Shown here one piece after another: positions 1-9,181 of a DNA stretch of 49,773 bases. This stretch comes from an uncultured Pseudomonadales bacterium (GTDB lineage Bacteria; Pseudomonadota; Gammaproteobacteria; Pseudomonadales; Azotimanducaceae), in contig CAKZWF010000060.1 of assembly GCA_937921865.1 (NCBI GenBank), positions 1 to 49,773 of the forward strand. Direction: 5' to 3'. The notes beneath the pieces were generated by a model. That model saw nothing but the letters and a program-made list of their open reading frames with translations, was not told the origin of the DNA and did not search any database. Positions within the stretch are counted from its first letter, which is position 1; the number at the start of each line of letters is the position of its first letter. The position numbers were made by a program, and so were the translations under genes.

Positions 1-1
1 C

Positions 2-136
2 GTGGAAGTGCTTCGCTACCGATTCTCTGACAGATTGAGGCCCGGCATCCCAGCCGACAAATGCTGGATCTGGTTCGGCGACATGTATCAGACACAACTC
101 AACTTGGGTGCCACAAAAACGACGGGTTGCAGCTAA
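2..136 (+). CDS. Possible 3' end of a truncated gene (window edge)
   Basis: An open frame runs from the window edge to a TAA at 134-136 and gives about 44 residues rich in aromatic and charged residues (for example CWIWFGDMYQ). No family is recognised. It could be the C-terminal end of a protein that begins outside the window, or a chance frame. It points toward the convergent acetyltransferase-like gene at 300-1139. The 163 bases between them hold nothing else I can name. Confidence 0.25.
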   Translation: MEVLRYRFSDRLRPGIPADKCWIWFGDMYQTQLNLGATKTTGCS

Positions 137-299
137 GATCAAAGCCGTAGATTCTTGCAGGTCTATCGCAATTAGCGCTTTCAACTTCTCAGTCCTTCCT
201 GATCTGAGCTTCGCAGCTGGTCAAACAGAGCAACCGAAACATTATATCCGTGTCCGGTGTACGTTGGCAGCATCAGCCCATTTCTAATGGATGGCAAGC

Positions 300-1139
300 C
301 TAGCCACCATAATAACGCCTTCGATTGTCGTCTTTGCGGACAAACTCAAAGCCAATCTTCTTTGCCCAGCGAGTGTTGAAGGGAATCTGACGTCCGAATA
401 GCGTAAACCAGCCGACGTAGCCGACCCGCACACTCCATTGCCGAGGGTGAAGATAGCCGTGCAAGCGGGATGGATAGTTGTGAGTCTCGATATACCAGAT
501 CCCTCGCTCGCCGTAGTCGCGCTTGAGCTCCTTCCATTTAAAATTTCCAATCATTTTCGAGAGGTTCTTACGCCGATGGTCTTCATGGGTCCAGGCTTTG
601 TAGCCGTACTTGAATCCCTCGGGAATAAGCACATCGAGTTGGTCGTTCACTGTGGTTCGAGTGCGGCTGTCAAAACTGAAAGCAACGAGTTCGTCACCGT
701 AAAAGGTACCGACACACACATCTTCGTTTTCGAATGCCTGATCGAGAAAATCCTGAGTCAGATCTGTGGTCAGCTTATCTACAAACGGCTCGAGGTCTGC
801 TTTGAGCAATTGCCGGGTGTCATAACCGGGAGGTACTTCTGGTGGAACGGGGTTAAACAGGTCGAAGCGAGTGGCACCGACCCCCACCAGGTGGATTCTG
901 AATCCGCGTCGACCAAGGAAGTTCATAAGTTCCCAGTAGACAGCCCGCCGTAGTCCCCAATCGGCATGATGGTGCCTGAATCGCGCCAGGCGGTTGAGGT
1001 TGTCGGTGTGATTGGTTCGATGCGGCGGGACGGTGCCGCTGTCAGGGATTTTGGAGACGTTCGTCGATGCGCCTGAGATGGGCTGCGCAAACTCAGCTTC
1101 GGAAGCTAGACTGCTTATATGCTTGATGTTGGCACTCAT
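300..1139 (-). CDS. GNAT-like N-acetyltransferase family protein
   Basis: A 279-residue protein without a signal peptide, so probably cytoplasmic. The central and C-terminal part (about residues 105-270) has the look of an acetyl-CoA-binding GNAT fold. A strand pair, GTFYGDELVAFSFDSRT, is followed by a helix starting AWTHEDHRRKNLSKMI (182-197), where the acyl-CoA loop would lie, and a late strand with NYPSRLHGYLHPRQW (221-235). The first 60 residues are low in structure. The ATG at 1139 is preferred over a TTG two codons upstream; GAG lies about 8 bases ahead of the ATG. The substrate is unknown. The family call rests on pattern, not on a motif search. Confidence 0.6.
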   Translation of the reverse strand: MSANIKHISSLASEAEFAQPISGASTNVSKIPDSGTVPPHRTNHTDNLNRLARFRHHHADWGLRRAVYWELMNFLGRRGFRIHLVGVGATRFDLFNPVPPEVPPGYDTRQLLKADLEPFVDKLTTDLTQDFLDQAFENEDVCVGTFYGDELVAFSFDSRTRTTVNDQLDVLIPEGFKYGYKAWTHEDHRRKNLSKMIGNFKWKELKRDYGERGIWYIETHNYPSRLHGYLHPRQWSVRVGYVGWFTLFGRQIPFNTRWAKKIGFEFVRKDDNRRRYYGG

Positions 1140-1377
1140 TGACAACTCGGAACTATAAACGCTCCGTGAGGATTACAAATTCCTCAGAGCTTTAACATGA
1201 CAAACTTGTCTTGTTCTTGTAGCCAATACAACACTGCGTGGATTGTTTGGCTGAAGACCAAAACCTTCATCAGCAGGCGACCTCAGCGCTTGGCGAGGCG
1301 ATTGGAAGAGCTTGGATGGGAACAACTGGCGGTTCATAACATCCGGCCAGTCGTTCAATCAATCAATGCGGAAAAGC

Positions 1378-3057
1378 TCAGAACCGCGATGAAGTCAACT
1401 GAACATCAGCATCGCGCCAGGCGGTTTCAAATTCGCTGCGAACCTCAGCAGCACCAGCATCGTTACCCTGAGCCTGCAGCGCCTGACTCAGTCCCAGCAG
1501 ACTGAACCCGTTGGCCGGGTTCTTACGAAGATCCTGCCAGTACACAACTTCAGCTTCCCGTGCGTAGCCACCTTCCAGTAACACCGCGCCGAGTACGTGG
1601 CGGGTGGGGAAATACCAGTCCGGGGGTTCGTTGTAGAGCAGCGAGTCTTCCAGACGTGCTGCGCGGGCGAGGGTGGCAATCGCCCGGTCGTACTTACCGG
1701 ATTTGCTGTCCAGGTCGCCGTTCAGTACCAGTTCGGCAATGGTCAGTAATAGCGGACCGCTCCCGAATCCGATGCCATAATCGGTGCCAACGCGCTCGCG
1801 GGCTTTACGCAGTTTCTTGAGCTCGGAGTTGGCTTTTCGTTTGCTGCCGGTGTTGGCGTAAGCCATGCCGCGGGCATAGTGCCAGACCCCACGGACAAAA
1901 AGGTTACTCTCAGCAGGCTCCGGTTCCGCGAGGATCCGGTCCCACATTCCAAATCGAACCATCACGTAGAGAGGTTGCGCCAGAAAAGTCTCGTAGGCGC
2001 CGAATGCGTTGCCTGATTTGTCGATAGGAATTTTGCTCTGCACCTCTCTGGCTCGAATCATGGCGTTTTCACTGGCGCCCTGGAACATCGCCGACCAGAC
2101 CATGAAATGCAGGTTGTGGGGATAGTAGTTGAGCGGATAGATACCCTGGGCTCGACACTGGGTGATGTAACTGGCGTCGGCATCTGATGCCAGCCGGTTA
2201 GCTTCGAACGAATCTGCGTATCGACCCACCCGCATGTAGATGTGGGAAGGCATGTGCACCATATGACCCGCTCCCGGCATCAGATTCTGAAGCGTGTCTG
2301 CCGCCGGTTCGCCGCGACCCGGGTGAACGGCTTCCACGGTGTGGATGTAGTAGTGCAGAGCGCCCGGGTGCTCCGGGTTAGTGTCGACCACCGTCTGCAG
2401 AGTATCCAGCAGCACCGTGGTGTTTGGTTTTGGACTGCCGTCGCCATTCCAGTAGTTCCAGGGCGACAGATTCATTAATGCGGCCGCATACAAAGTGGCA
2501 GCATCGCTATCGTCGGGATAGCTCGCCACTACTTCCGCCATCGCATCCGCATAAGCCTGATCCAGCGAAGAGCGATCGTCCGGTGCAACCGGCGCGTAGC
2601 GAACCTGCAGTGCCTCGATATACGCCCGTTCCGCTGGGGACACCTGATCGGTGCGTGCCATGGCTTGCTGAATGGCGTCAAAAGCCTGTTCGTTCACCTC
2701 GGGCTGCATGGGCAGATTGATATTGGGTCCCAGTACCAGGGCCCAGCCCCAGTAGGCCATCGCGTTGTTCGGATCCAGCCGGACGGCCTCTTTGAAGCTG
2801 CGCAGTGCTTCCGAATGATTGAATCCGTAGGTCAGTCGCAAACCCTGATCGAAGAAGTATTGAGAATCCGGATTGCTTGTGGTTACCGGGTGGGTGTGTG
2901 TGCCCAGACCGTCGAGCCTCGGCGCAATCGCCTCCGTGGCCGTTGCAGGATCGGCATTGATAGCCCGGGGATCGTGAATCATCGCGTTGCCCGAGCTGGC
3001 CAGTAGTGCGACGCAGAAGAACAGGATGACAAGTACAACAGGATTGAATCGTGGCAT
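1378..3057 (-). CDS. Exported tetratricopeptide-repeat protein with His-rich motif
   Basis: The product is 559 residues from the ATG at 3057, which starts a clear signal peptide (MPRFNPVVLVILFFCVALLA, cleavage near SSGNA). The frame stays open further upstream, but that extension overlaps the divergent gpsA region and lacks coding character. TPR-like helices lie around residues 65-110 (YFFDQGLRLTYGFNHSEALR, then DPNNAMAYWGWAL) and again near the C-terminus. Between them are conserved-looking histidine segments, HYYIHT (235-240) and HMVHMPSHIYMRVGRY (265-280), which may bind metal. Periplasmic location is inferred; the molecular role is unknown. It is divergent from gpsA across a 190-bp shared upstream region. 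Confidence 0.8.
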   Translation of the reverse strand: MPRFNPVVLVILFFCVALLASSGNAMIHDPRAINADPATATEAIAPRLDGLGTHTHPVTTSNPDSQYFFDQGLRLTYGFNHSEALRSFKEAVRLDPNNAMAYWGWALVLGPNINLPMQPEVNEQAFDAIQQAMARTDQVSPAERAYIEALQVRYAPVAPDDRSSLDQAYADAMAEVVASYPDDSDAATLYAAALMNLSPWNYWNGDGSPKPNTTVLLDTLQTVVDTNPEHPGALHYYIHTVEAVHPGRGEPAADTLQNLMPGAGHMVHMPSHIYMRVGRYADSFEANRLASDADASYITQCRAQGIYPLNYYPHNLHFMVWSAMFQGASENAMIRAREVQSKIPIDKSGNAFGAYETFLAQPLYVMVRFGMWDRILAEPEPAESNLFVRGVWHYARGMAYANTGSKRKANSELKKLRKARERVGTDYGIGFGSGPLLLTIAELVLNGDLDSKSGKYDRAIATLARAARLEDSLLYNEPPDWYFPTRHVLGAVLLEGGYAREAEVVYWQDLRKNPANGFSLLGLSQALQAQGNDAGAAEVRSEFETAWRDADVQLTSSRF

Positions 3058-3247
3058 GGCTTGCGTCCGAAGATTGCAGGGGACAGACGGGAAGTATAGC
3101 GCCGACGGTGCTGACGAAGCGACCGGAACGCCGCCGGGCGCTGAGCAGATTTCAGGAGAGATTGCGCCAGCGGGCAGACATCTTGTCTGATTCGTAGTAA
3201 ATAAAAGGTCTGGCGGTCGAGTTCCGGCCGGGATCGGGGGAGTGCGT

Positions 3248-4261
3248 ATGCCGAGTCGGGTAAATTTGCAGGTAGGTCTGCTGGGTGGCGGGTCGTGGGG
3301 GACAACGGTGGCTGCGCTGGTAGCGCGCAACGCTCCGGTGACGCTATGGGCGCGAAACGCCGACACTGTTCAGGAAATCAACGAAGACCACACCAATTCA
3401 CGCTATCTGCCTGATTCGAATCTACCGCCCTCACTTCAGGCCACGACGGATATCGAAGAGGCTATTTCCGGAGCGGACGTTGTTGTGATGGGGATACCGT
3501 CACAGAGCTTTCGTGGCGTGCTGGCAGATGTTGCGCAGTATGTGCGTCCCTGGGTTCCCGTGGTCAGTCTCACCAAAGGCCTCGAAGTCGAAAGTCGGCT
3601 GCGGATGACTGAAATCATCGCTCAGGAGCTGCCGGGACATCCGGTGGGCGTGTTGACCGGGCCTAACCTTGCCAGAGAAATCATGAGCGGTCAGGCCGCG
3701 GCCAGTGTGATCGCCATGGATGATGAAATCATCATCAAAGAGCTGCAGCGTCTGTTCCAGAGTGGTCTGTTTCGTTGTTACACCAACGACGACGTCATTG
3801 GCTGCGAACTCGGTGGTGTGTTGAAGAACATCATTGCGATTGCCGTCGGCATGGGTGATGGTCAGGGTGCCGGCGACAATACCCGCGCGGCTCTGATCAC
3901 GCGGGGCTTAGCGGAAATGAGCCGGCTGGGTGTTGCCCTTGGCGGCCGCCCGGAGACCTTCGCCGGCCTGGCAGGGATGGGCGATATGATCGCCACCTGC
4001 GTCAGCCCGCAGAGTCGGAATCGTCACGTTGGCGTCGAGTTGGCCAAAGGTCTGGAAATTCAGGAAGTTATCGACAAAATGGTCATGGTGGCTGAAGGCG
4101 TAAAAACCGCACCTGCGGTGATGTCCCTGGCTCAGGAACACGATATTTCGATGCCCATCAGCGAAGAAGTGTTCCGCATGGTGTCCGGAGAATCCTCTGC
4201 GAAGAATGCATTGCGGGTATTGCTGCGCATTGCCGCAGGTTCAGAGTCAGACCCGGGATAA
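3248..4261 (+). CDS. gpsA: Glycerol-3-phosphate dehydrogenase [NAD(P)+]
   Basis: GpsA reduces dihydroxyacetone phosphate to sn-glycerol 3-phosphate, the backbone precursor for phospholipids, in the cytoplasm. The 337-residue product has the N-terminal Rossmann loop GGGSWG (13-18), the SLTKG segment around Lys110, the LTGPN/A motif (137-141), and the ELGGVLKN segment with the expected catalytic Lys193, followed by the GLAGMGD stretch typical of the C-terminal domain. The ATG at 3248 is chosen because GGGGGAG sits just upstream; a GTG six bases earlier is possible but overlaps that ribosome site. Length matches the family. It appears to be transcribed alone, with a hairpin 12 bases after the stop. 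Confidence 0.97.
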   Translation: MPSRVNLQVGLLGGGSWGTTVAALVARNAPVTLWARNADTVQEINEDHTNSRYLPDSNLPPSLQATTDIEEAISGADVVVMGIPSQSFRGVLADVAQYVRPWVPVVSLTKGLEVESRLRMTEIIAQELPGHPVGVLTGPNLAREIMSGQAAASVIAMDDEIIIKELQRLFQSGLFRCYTNDDVIGCELGGVLKNIIAIAVGMGDGQGAGDNTRAALITRGLAEMSRLGVALGGRPETFAGLAGMGDMIATCVSPQSRNRHVGVELAKGLEIQEVIDKMVMVAEGVKTAPAVMSLAQEHDISMPISEEVFRMVSGESSAKNALRVLLRIAAGSESDPG

Positions 4262-4272
4262 GAATTTTCAGC

Positions 4273-4296
4273 AGGTCGGCTCTATGGATCCGACCT
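4273..4296 (+). terminator. Hairpin after gpsA
   Basis: A 7-bp perfect stem (AGGTCGG/CCGACCT) with a 10-base loop begins 12 bases after the gpsA stop. There is no strong U-tract, so intrinsic termination is only likely. Confidence 0.4.
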
Positions 4297-4346
4297 CGCC
4301 TTTCGATCAACTTAGAAACCCTTGAACAATTTATTGGAGCAAAGTC

Positions 4347-6188
4347 ATGAGCACTGAGCGGGAACGTCTACACAATCTTTTCCCCGATCTGGATTTCGAC
4401 CCGGAAGCGCTGCGCGCAAAGTATCGCCGAGAACGGGATAAACGGATTCGAGAAGATGGTGAAGATCAGTATGTTGAGGCGGCGTCCGAATTCGCCAGCT
4501 ATGCCGATGACGACCCCTATGCAGATCCTGATTTTCAGCGCGACCCACTCGACATAGACATCGAAGTGGCCGTGATCGGCGCAGGTTTCAGCGGTCTGAT
4601 GACTGCCGCGCGCCTGAAGGAGCGTGGCATCACCGACTTCAAAATTATCGAATCCGGTGGCGACTTTGGCGGTACCTGGTATTGGAATCGGTATCCCGGC
4701 GCCCAGTGTGATATCGAATCCTACTGTTATCTGCCACTGCTGGAAGAAACCGGCTATATGCCCAAGGAGAAGTACTCCTTTGCGCCTGAAATATTTTCCC
4801 ACACTCAGCGGATTGGCGAGTACTTCGGGCTCTACGACAACGCCCTGTTCCAGACGCGGGTGACCGAAGTTCGATGGCAGGAAGAGGGTCAGCACTGGCT
4901 GGTATCCACGCACCGGGGCGACACCATCCGGGCGCAGTTCGTGATTCAGGCTACTGGTCCCGCGAACAGGCCGAAACTGCCTGGTATCCCTGGCATCAAA
5001 GACTACAAAGGCCACTCGTTCCATACTTCGCGCTGGGATTACGACTACACAGGTGGCGATCACACTGGCGGTCTGACCAAGCTGAAAGACAAAAAGGTCG
5101 CCATCATCGGCACCGGCGCCACCGCGATTCAGTGTGTACCGTTTCTGGGTGAATACGCTCAGAAACTCTATGTCTTTCAGCGCACACCATCACCCGTAGA
5201 CCTTCGCGGTAACAAGCAGACCGACGAAGAATGGTATCGCAGTCAGGGGCCAGGTTGGCAGCGGGCCAGGCGTGAAAACTTTGCCGCAACCCTGGCGGGT
5301 CAGAATTTTGGTGAAGACCTGGTTGCAGACGGCTGGACGGATATTGTTCGCCGGATCGGTCTGTCGTTGATGAATCGAAAACCAGACTCCGGTGATCTGG
5401 ATATGGACGAGATTGCGCTTCGCTCCGAGATTGCCGACTTTCAGAAGATGAACGAGATCCGCAGCCGCGTAGATGAAGAAGTCACCAAGCCGGATGCTGC
5501 TGAAGCACTGAAACCCTGGTACCGACAGTTCTGTAAGCGACCCACCTTCAATGACGAATACCTGGCAACCTTCAGCCGCGACAACGTGGAAGTGATTGAT
5601 GTCTCGGAAAGTAAAGGTGTGGAGCGCATTACTGAAAACGCAGTGGTTGCGAACGGGCAGTCTTACGAGGTCGATTGCATCATCTATGCTACCGGTTTTG
5701 AAATCACTACCTCGGTACATCGCCGGGTCGATTTCGATACGCTCGGGCGTGATGGCCAGTCACTCTACGATCACTGGAGCGATGGTCTGCGGACTCTGCA
5801 TGGCCTCACTAGCCATGGTTTCCCCAACTGGTTCACGATCGGGATAAATCAGAATGGCCTTTCGCCCAACATGACATCCATGTTCGATGATCAGGCCATG
5901 CACGTTGGAGCCATCATTGCGGCCGTCAAAGAGCGCGGCAAGCGGGTGATTGAAGCGACCTCCGAAGCAGAACAGGCATGGGTTGATCAGATTGTCGCGC
6001 TGGCGGGTGCTGGCACTGGTGCTGCGGCATTTTTAGAAGAATGCACGCCCGGTTACTACAACCGCGAGGGTAAAAGCGCTCAGGCGAACAGCCAGAACTC
6101 GCCTTATGCGCCGGGTATCAACGCCTTCAACGCCGTGCTGAAGGAATGGCGCGATAAGGGAGATCTGGAAGGTATGGAGTTGAGCTGA
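4347..6188 (+). CDS. Baeyer-Villiger flavin monooxygenase (type I)
   Basis: A 613-residue FAD/NADPH monooxygenase expected to insert oxygen next to a ketone, giving an ester or lactone. The FAD Rossmann motif GAGFSG is at 78-83, with the GGTWYWNRYPG segment (108-118). The BVMO fingerprint YKGHSFHTSRW is at 220-230 (consensus FxGxxxHxxxW with Y for F), and the NADPH loop GTGATA at 255-260. The roughly 70-residue N-terminal extension before the first Rossmann fold resembles the longer BVMOs acting on large or cyclic ketones. It is probably monocistronic: a hairpin follows, then a convergent SnoaL-like gene. The substrate cannot be told from sequence. Confidence 0.93.
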   Translation: MSTERERLHNLFPDLDFDPEALRAKYRRERDKRIREDGEDQYVEAASEFASYADDDPYADPDFQRDPLDIDIEVAVIGAGFSGLMTAARLKERGITDFKIIESGGDFGGTWYWNRYPGAQCDIESYCYLPLLEETGYMPKEKYSFAPEIFSHTQRIGEYFGLYDNALFQTRVTEVRWQEEGQHWLVSTHRGDTIRAQFVIQATGPANRPKLPGIPGIKDYKGHSFHTSRWDYDYTGGDHTGGLTKLKDKKVAIIGTGATAIQCVPFLGEYAQKLYVFQRTPSPVDLRGNKQTDEEWYRSQGPGWQRARRENFAATLAGQNFGEDLVADGWTDIVRRIGLSLMNRKPDSGDLDMDEIALRSEIADFQKMNEIRSRVDEEVTKPDAAEALKPWYRQFCKRPTFNDEYLATFSRDNVEVIDVSESKGVERITENAVVANGQSYEVDCIIYATGFEITTSVHRRVDFDTLGRDGQSLYDHWSDGLRTLHGLTSHGFPNWFTIGINQNGLSPNMTSMFDDQAMHVGAIIAAVKERGKRVIEATSEAEQAWVDQIVALAGAGTGAAAFLEECTPGYYNREGKSAQANSQNSPYAPGINAFNAVLKEWRDKGDLEGMELS

Positions 6189-6205
6189 GAATCGGTTGAA
6201 TGCTG

Positions 6206-6231
6206 GGGAGGGTCAACTGGCTGACCCTCCC
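6206..6231. terminator. Strong hairpin between convergent genes
   Basis: A perfect 10-bp stem (GGGAGGGTCA/TGACCCTCCC) with the 6-base loop ACTGGC lies between the BVMO stop and the end of the opposing SnoaL-like gene. It is symmetrical and could terminate both transcripts, although no long U-tract follows. Confidence 0.6.
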
Positions 6232-6260
6232 GGCAGGTATGCTTGCTCAGGCCCAGCGCT

Positions 6261-6635
6261 TCAGCTGGCGTCACCTTCGACAAAAAACAGCTTGTTGTAG
6301 ATCTGCCAGCGGTCGTCTGTTTTTAGGAAAGACAAGGTATCGAGAAAGGTCATTCCCAGATAGTCGTCGCGTACTCGTGCGACAGCAGTGTCACCGGCAA
6401 TCTCGAGCGACACGATATCCAGTCGCGCTGCTTCACCTTGGTCTTTTGGCGATGGTTGCTGGTTGGCTACGAAACCAGCGAAATCAGATACCGACATCTC
6501 CTGTAACGCTCCGCCCAGAACACCGGTAATCTTTGCGTTGGGATGAAAGGCTGCATGAGTCTTGTCAGCACTGGATTCGTACATGCAATCGAAGTAGGTC
6601 TGAATGGTGTCTTTGATAGCCTGTTCGTCGCTCAT
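6261..6635 (-). CDS. SnoaL/NTF2-like protein (putative lumazine-binding type)
   Basis: A 124-residue protein with the alpha+beta cone pattern of the NTF2-like superfamily. An N-terminal helix (EQAIKDTIQTYFDCMYESSA) is followed by FHPNAKITG, a helical insert, and then C-terminal strands (TAVARVRDDY, DTLSFLKTDDRWQIYNKLF). It resembles the putative lumazine-binding (SnoaL-like) group, whose members often accompany oxidoreductases. No catalytic residue can be assigned. It converges on the BVMO and is divergent from the DMGDH-like gene, so the roughly 90 bp upstream (6636-6723) holds promoters for both. Confidence 0.85.
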   Translation of the reverse strand: MSDEQAIKDTIQTYFDCMYESSADKTHAAFHPNAKITGVLGGALQEMSVSDFAGFVANQQPSPKDQGEAARLDIVSLEIAGDTAVARVRDDYLGMTFLDTLSFLKTDDRWQIYNKLFFVEGDAS

Positions 6636-6723
6636 GGTTTTTTTCTCATCGGAAATTCAGTTGTCATCATAGCCATCGTGGTGGCTGTTTGACACGAATC
6701 AACCGTCTCTACAGGAATAGATA

Positions 6724-9171
6724 ATGTCTGAACTTCTGCCATCTCATGCCCGGGTCGTTATTGTTGGTGGTGGGATTGTCGGTTGCAGTGTTGCCTATCA
6801 CCTGACGAGGCTCGGCTGGCGGGATGTTCTGTTGCTGGAGCGCCGACAACTGACCTGTGGGACCACCTGGCACGCGGCTGGTCTGGTCGCGCAGTTAAGG
6901 GCAACCGAAAACCTCACCCGCCTGGCCCGATATTCTCAGGAACTCTACAAAACGCTGGAAGCGCAAACCGGTCAGGCGACTGGTTTTCAGCAGTGTGGTG
7001 CCATATCTCTGGCCAGTTCTCCGGCGCGCTGGGAAGAGATCCGCAGACAGGCTTCGATGGCGGCCGGTTTTGGTGTCGAGACGGAAGAACTCTCGCCTGA
7101 TCAGGCCCAGCAGATGTGGCCCCTGATGCAGGTCGATGACATTGTTGGTGCGTTCTACTTTCCGCAGGATGCCAGAACCAACCCGACAGACACCACCCAG
7201 GCGCTGGCCAGAGGCGCGCGGTTGGGTGGTGCCACGTTGATCGAGAATGTGCAGGTGATGAACCTCCTCACCGAATCCGGTCGCGCGACGGGGGTGGAAA
7301 CTCAACAGGGCACAGTACGGGCGGAGTTTGTCGTGAACTGCGCCGGGATGTGGGCGCGTCAGCTGGCAAAAACCGCTGGATCACGAGTCCCGCTGCACGC
7401 GGCTGAACATTATTATCTGATCACCGAGCCCCTGCCTGGTATGCAACGATCGTTGCCGGTGTTACGGGATATGGATAACCATGCCTACTACCGTGAAGAA
7501 ACCGGCAAGTTAATGCTGGGTGTGTTTGAACCCGATGCGATGCCCTGGGGGCACGATGGTATTCCGGAGTCATTCTGTTTTGATGATCTGCCACCGGACT
7601 GGGATCGTCTGACGCCTTATCTCGAGCAGGCTATGAAGCGTATCCCGGTGCTCGAAGATACGCCGATCCAACTGCTGTTCAACGGCCCTGAGAGCTTTAC
7701 GCCGGACGACCGCTACTGGCTTGGCCCCTGTCCCGAAGTGAACAATCTCTATATTGCTGCGGGCTTCAATTCCATCGGCATCCAGTCTGCCGGGGGAGCG
7801 GGAAAAGTGCTCGCCCAGTGGATCGCTGATGGTCATGAACCGATGGATCTGTGGGACGTCAGCACGACGCGGATGATGTCGTTTCAGAACAATGCTCAAT
7901 ATCTCTATGACCGGACTCGCGAATCGCTGGGACTGCTGTATGAAATGCACTGGCCATTTCGTCAGTATGAAACCGCACGCGGTGCCCGCAAATCGATACT
8001 TCACGATCGACTGCTGGAGCAAGGTGCCTGTTTTGGCGAGCTGGCGGGGTGGGAGCGGGCCAACTGGTACGCGCCACCTGGAGAGAAGGCTGCCTATCAA
8101 TACAGTTTCGGTCGCCAGAACTGGTTTCACTGGCAGGCGGCTGAACACAAAGCGGTACGCGAGGCGGTAGGGCTGTTCGATCAGAGCTCGTTTTCCAAAT
8201 TTCTGGTGCAGGGGCGGGACGCCGAAAGAGCGCTCAATCGGATTAGTGCAAACAACGTCGCCGTTCCGGTCGGAAAGTGTGTCTACACCCAGTGGTTGAA
8301 TGAGCGGGGCACAATCGAGGCTGATCTTACTGTCACCCGACTTGAGTCGGGCAGCTTCATGGTCGTCACCGCACCAGCAACTCATACCCATGTCCTCACC
8401 TGGTTGAAGCGAAACATCCCAACGGACGATCATGTGGTGATTACAGACGTGACGTCCGGATTGATGTGCCTGAATATTCAGGGTCCGAAAACTCGAACGC
8501 TGTTGGAACAAATCAGCAAACACGATTTTTCAGATGGCAGATTTCCGTTCGGCACGCTGCAGGAAGTTGAAATTGGTTACGCCACGGTTAAAGCGCTGCG
8601 CTTGACCTATATGGGTGAACTTGGCTGGGAGCTGTACATCGATACGGAGTTCGCACCCCATGTTTATGACCTGTTGATTGCTGCCGGTAGCGCACAGGGT
8701 TTGCAGCACTGCGGCTATCACACATTACAGTCGTTGCGGATGGAAAAAGCCTATCGGGAGTTCGGCCATGATCTGGGCAGTAGTGATACGCCAATTGAAG
8801 CGGGTTTGGCGTTTGCCTGCGATTTCGACAAACCCGGCGGTTTCATCGGCAGGGACGCACTGCTGAAGCAGAAGGCGGCGGGCGTGCGCAAACGCCTGGT
8901 GCAGTTTCTGTTGTCAGACCCTGAACCATTGCTTTACCACAATGAGCCGATCTATCGGGATGGGGAAATGGTCGGGTATACCAGTTCTGCAATGTACGGG
9001 CACACCCTTGGTGGAGCGGTAGCGCTGGGCTACGTCAATCACCCGGAGGGTGTTGATGCGGCTTTTATCAAGGGTGGCCGCTATGAGATTGAAGTGGCCG
9101 GGCGGCGTTACCCGGCAACCGCTTCATTGCAGCCCATGTACGATCCGAAATCGCAGCGTATCAGGTGCTGA
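6724..9171 (+). CDS. Dimethylglycine/sarcosine dehydrogenase-like FAD and aminomethyltransferase protein
   Basis: An 815-residue two-part enzyme. Residues 1-425 are a DAO-type FAD oxidoreductase with GGGIVG (15-20) and TTWHAAGL (47-54); His50 sits where dimethylglycine dehydrogenases attach FAD covalently. From about residue 430 to the end it carries GcvT-like aminomethyltransferase and C-terminal barrel domains. Such enzymes oxidise N-methylated amino acids and pass the one-carbon unit to tetrahydrofolate. AGGA lies 8 bases before the ATG. No other betaine or glycine-cleavage gene is nearby, so the exact substrate (dimethylglycine, sarcosine or another N-methyl amine) is uncertain. Confidence 0.92.
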   Translation: MSELLPSHARVVIVGGGIVGCSVAYHLTRLGWRDVLLLERRQLTCGTTWHAAGLVAQLRATENLTRLARYSQELYKTLEAQTGQATGFQQCGAISLASSPARWEEIRRQASMAAGFGVETEELSPDQAQQMWPLMQVDDIVGAFYFPQDARTNPTDTTQALARGARLGGATLIENVQVMNLLTESGRATGVETQQGTVRAEFVVNCAGMWARQLAKTAGSRVPLHAAEHYYLITEPLPGMQRSLPVLRDMDNHAYYREETGKLMLGVFEPDAMPWGHDGIPESFCFDDLPPDWDRLTPYLEQAMKRIPVLEDTPIQLLFNGPESFTPDDRYWLGPCPEVNNLYIAAGFNSIGIQSAGGAGKVLAQWIADGHEPMDLWDVSTTRMMSFQNNAQYLYDRTRESLGLLYEMHWPFRQYETARGARKSILHDRLLEQGACFGELAGWERANWYAPPGEKAAYQYSFGRQNWFHWQAAEHKAVREAVGLFDQSSFSKFLVQGRDAERALNRISANNVAVPVGKCVYTQWLNERGTIEADLTVTRLESGSFMVVTAPATHTHVLTWLKRNIPTDDHVVITDVTSGLMCLNIQGPKTRTLLEQISKHDFSDGRFPFGTLQEVEIGYATVKALRLTYMGELGWELYIDTEFAPHVYDLLIAAGSAQGLQHCGYHTLQSLRMEKAYREFGHDLGSSDTPIEAGLAFACDFDKPGGFIGRDALLKQKAAGVRKRLVQFLLSDPEPLLYHNEPIYRDGEMVGYTSSAMYGHTLGGAVALGYVNHPEGVDAAFIKGGRYEIEVAGRRYPATASLQPMYDPKSQRIRC

Positions 9172-9181
9172 CAGGCCTAGA

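Noticed and set aside
1197..1505. Plus-strand frame of 102 codons
   Set aside because: It overlaps the end of the TPR gene and shows no family pattern or good ribosome site; its second half is the complement of real coding sequence.
3058..3366. N-terminal extension of the TPR protein
   Set aside because: The added residues are low-complexity and cover the divergent promoter and start of gpsA; the signal peptide begins at 3057.
7570..8523. Long minus-strand frame (317 codons) opposite the DMGDH-like gene
   Set aside because: It is the shadow of a strongly supported plus-strand enzyme and lacks any recognisable domain.
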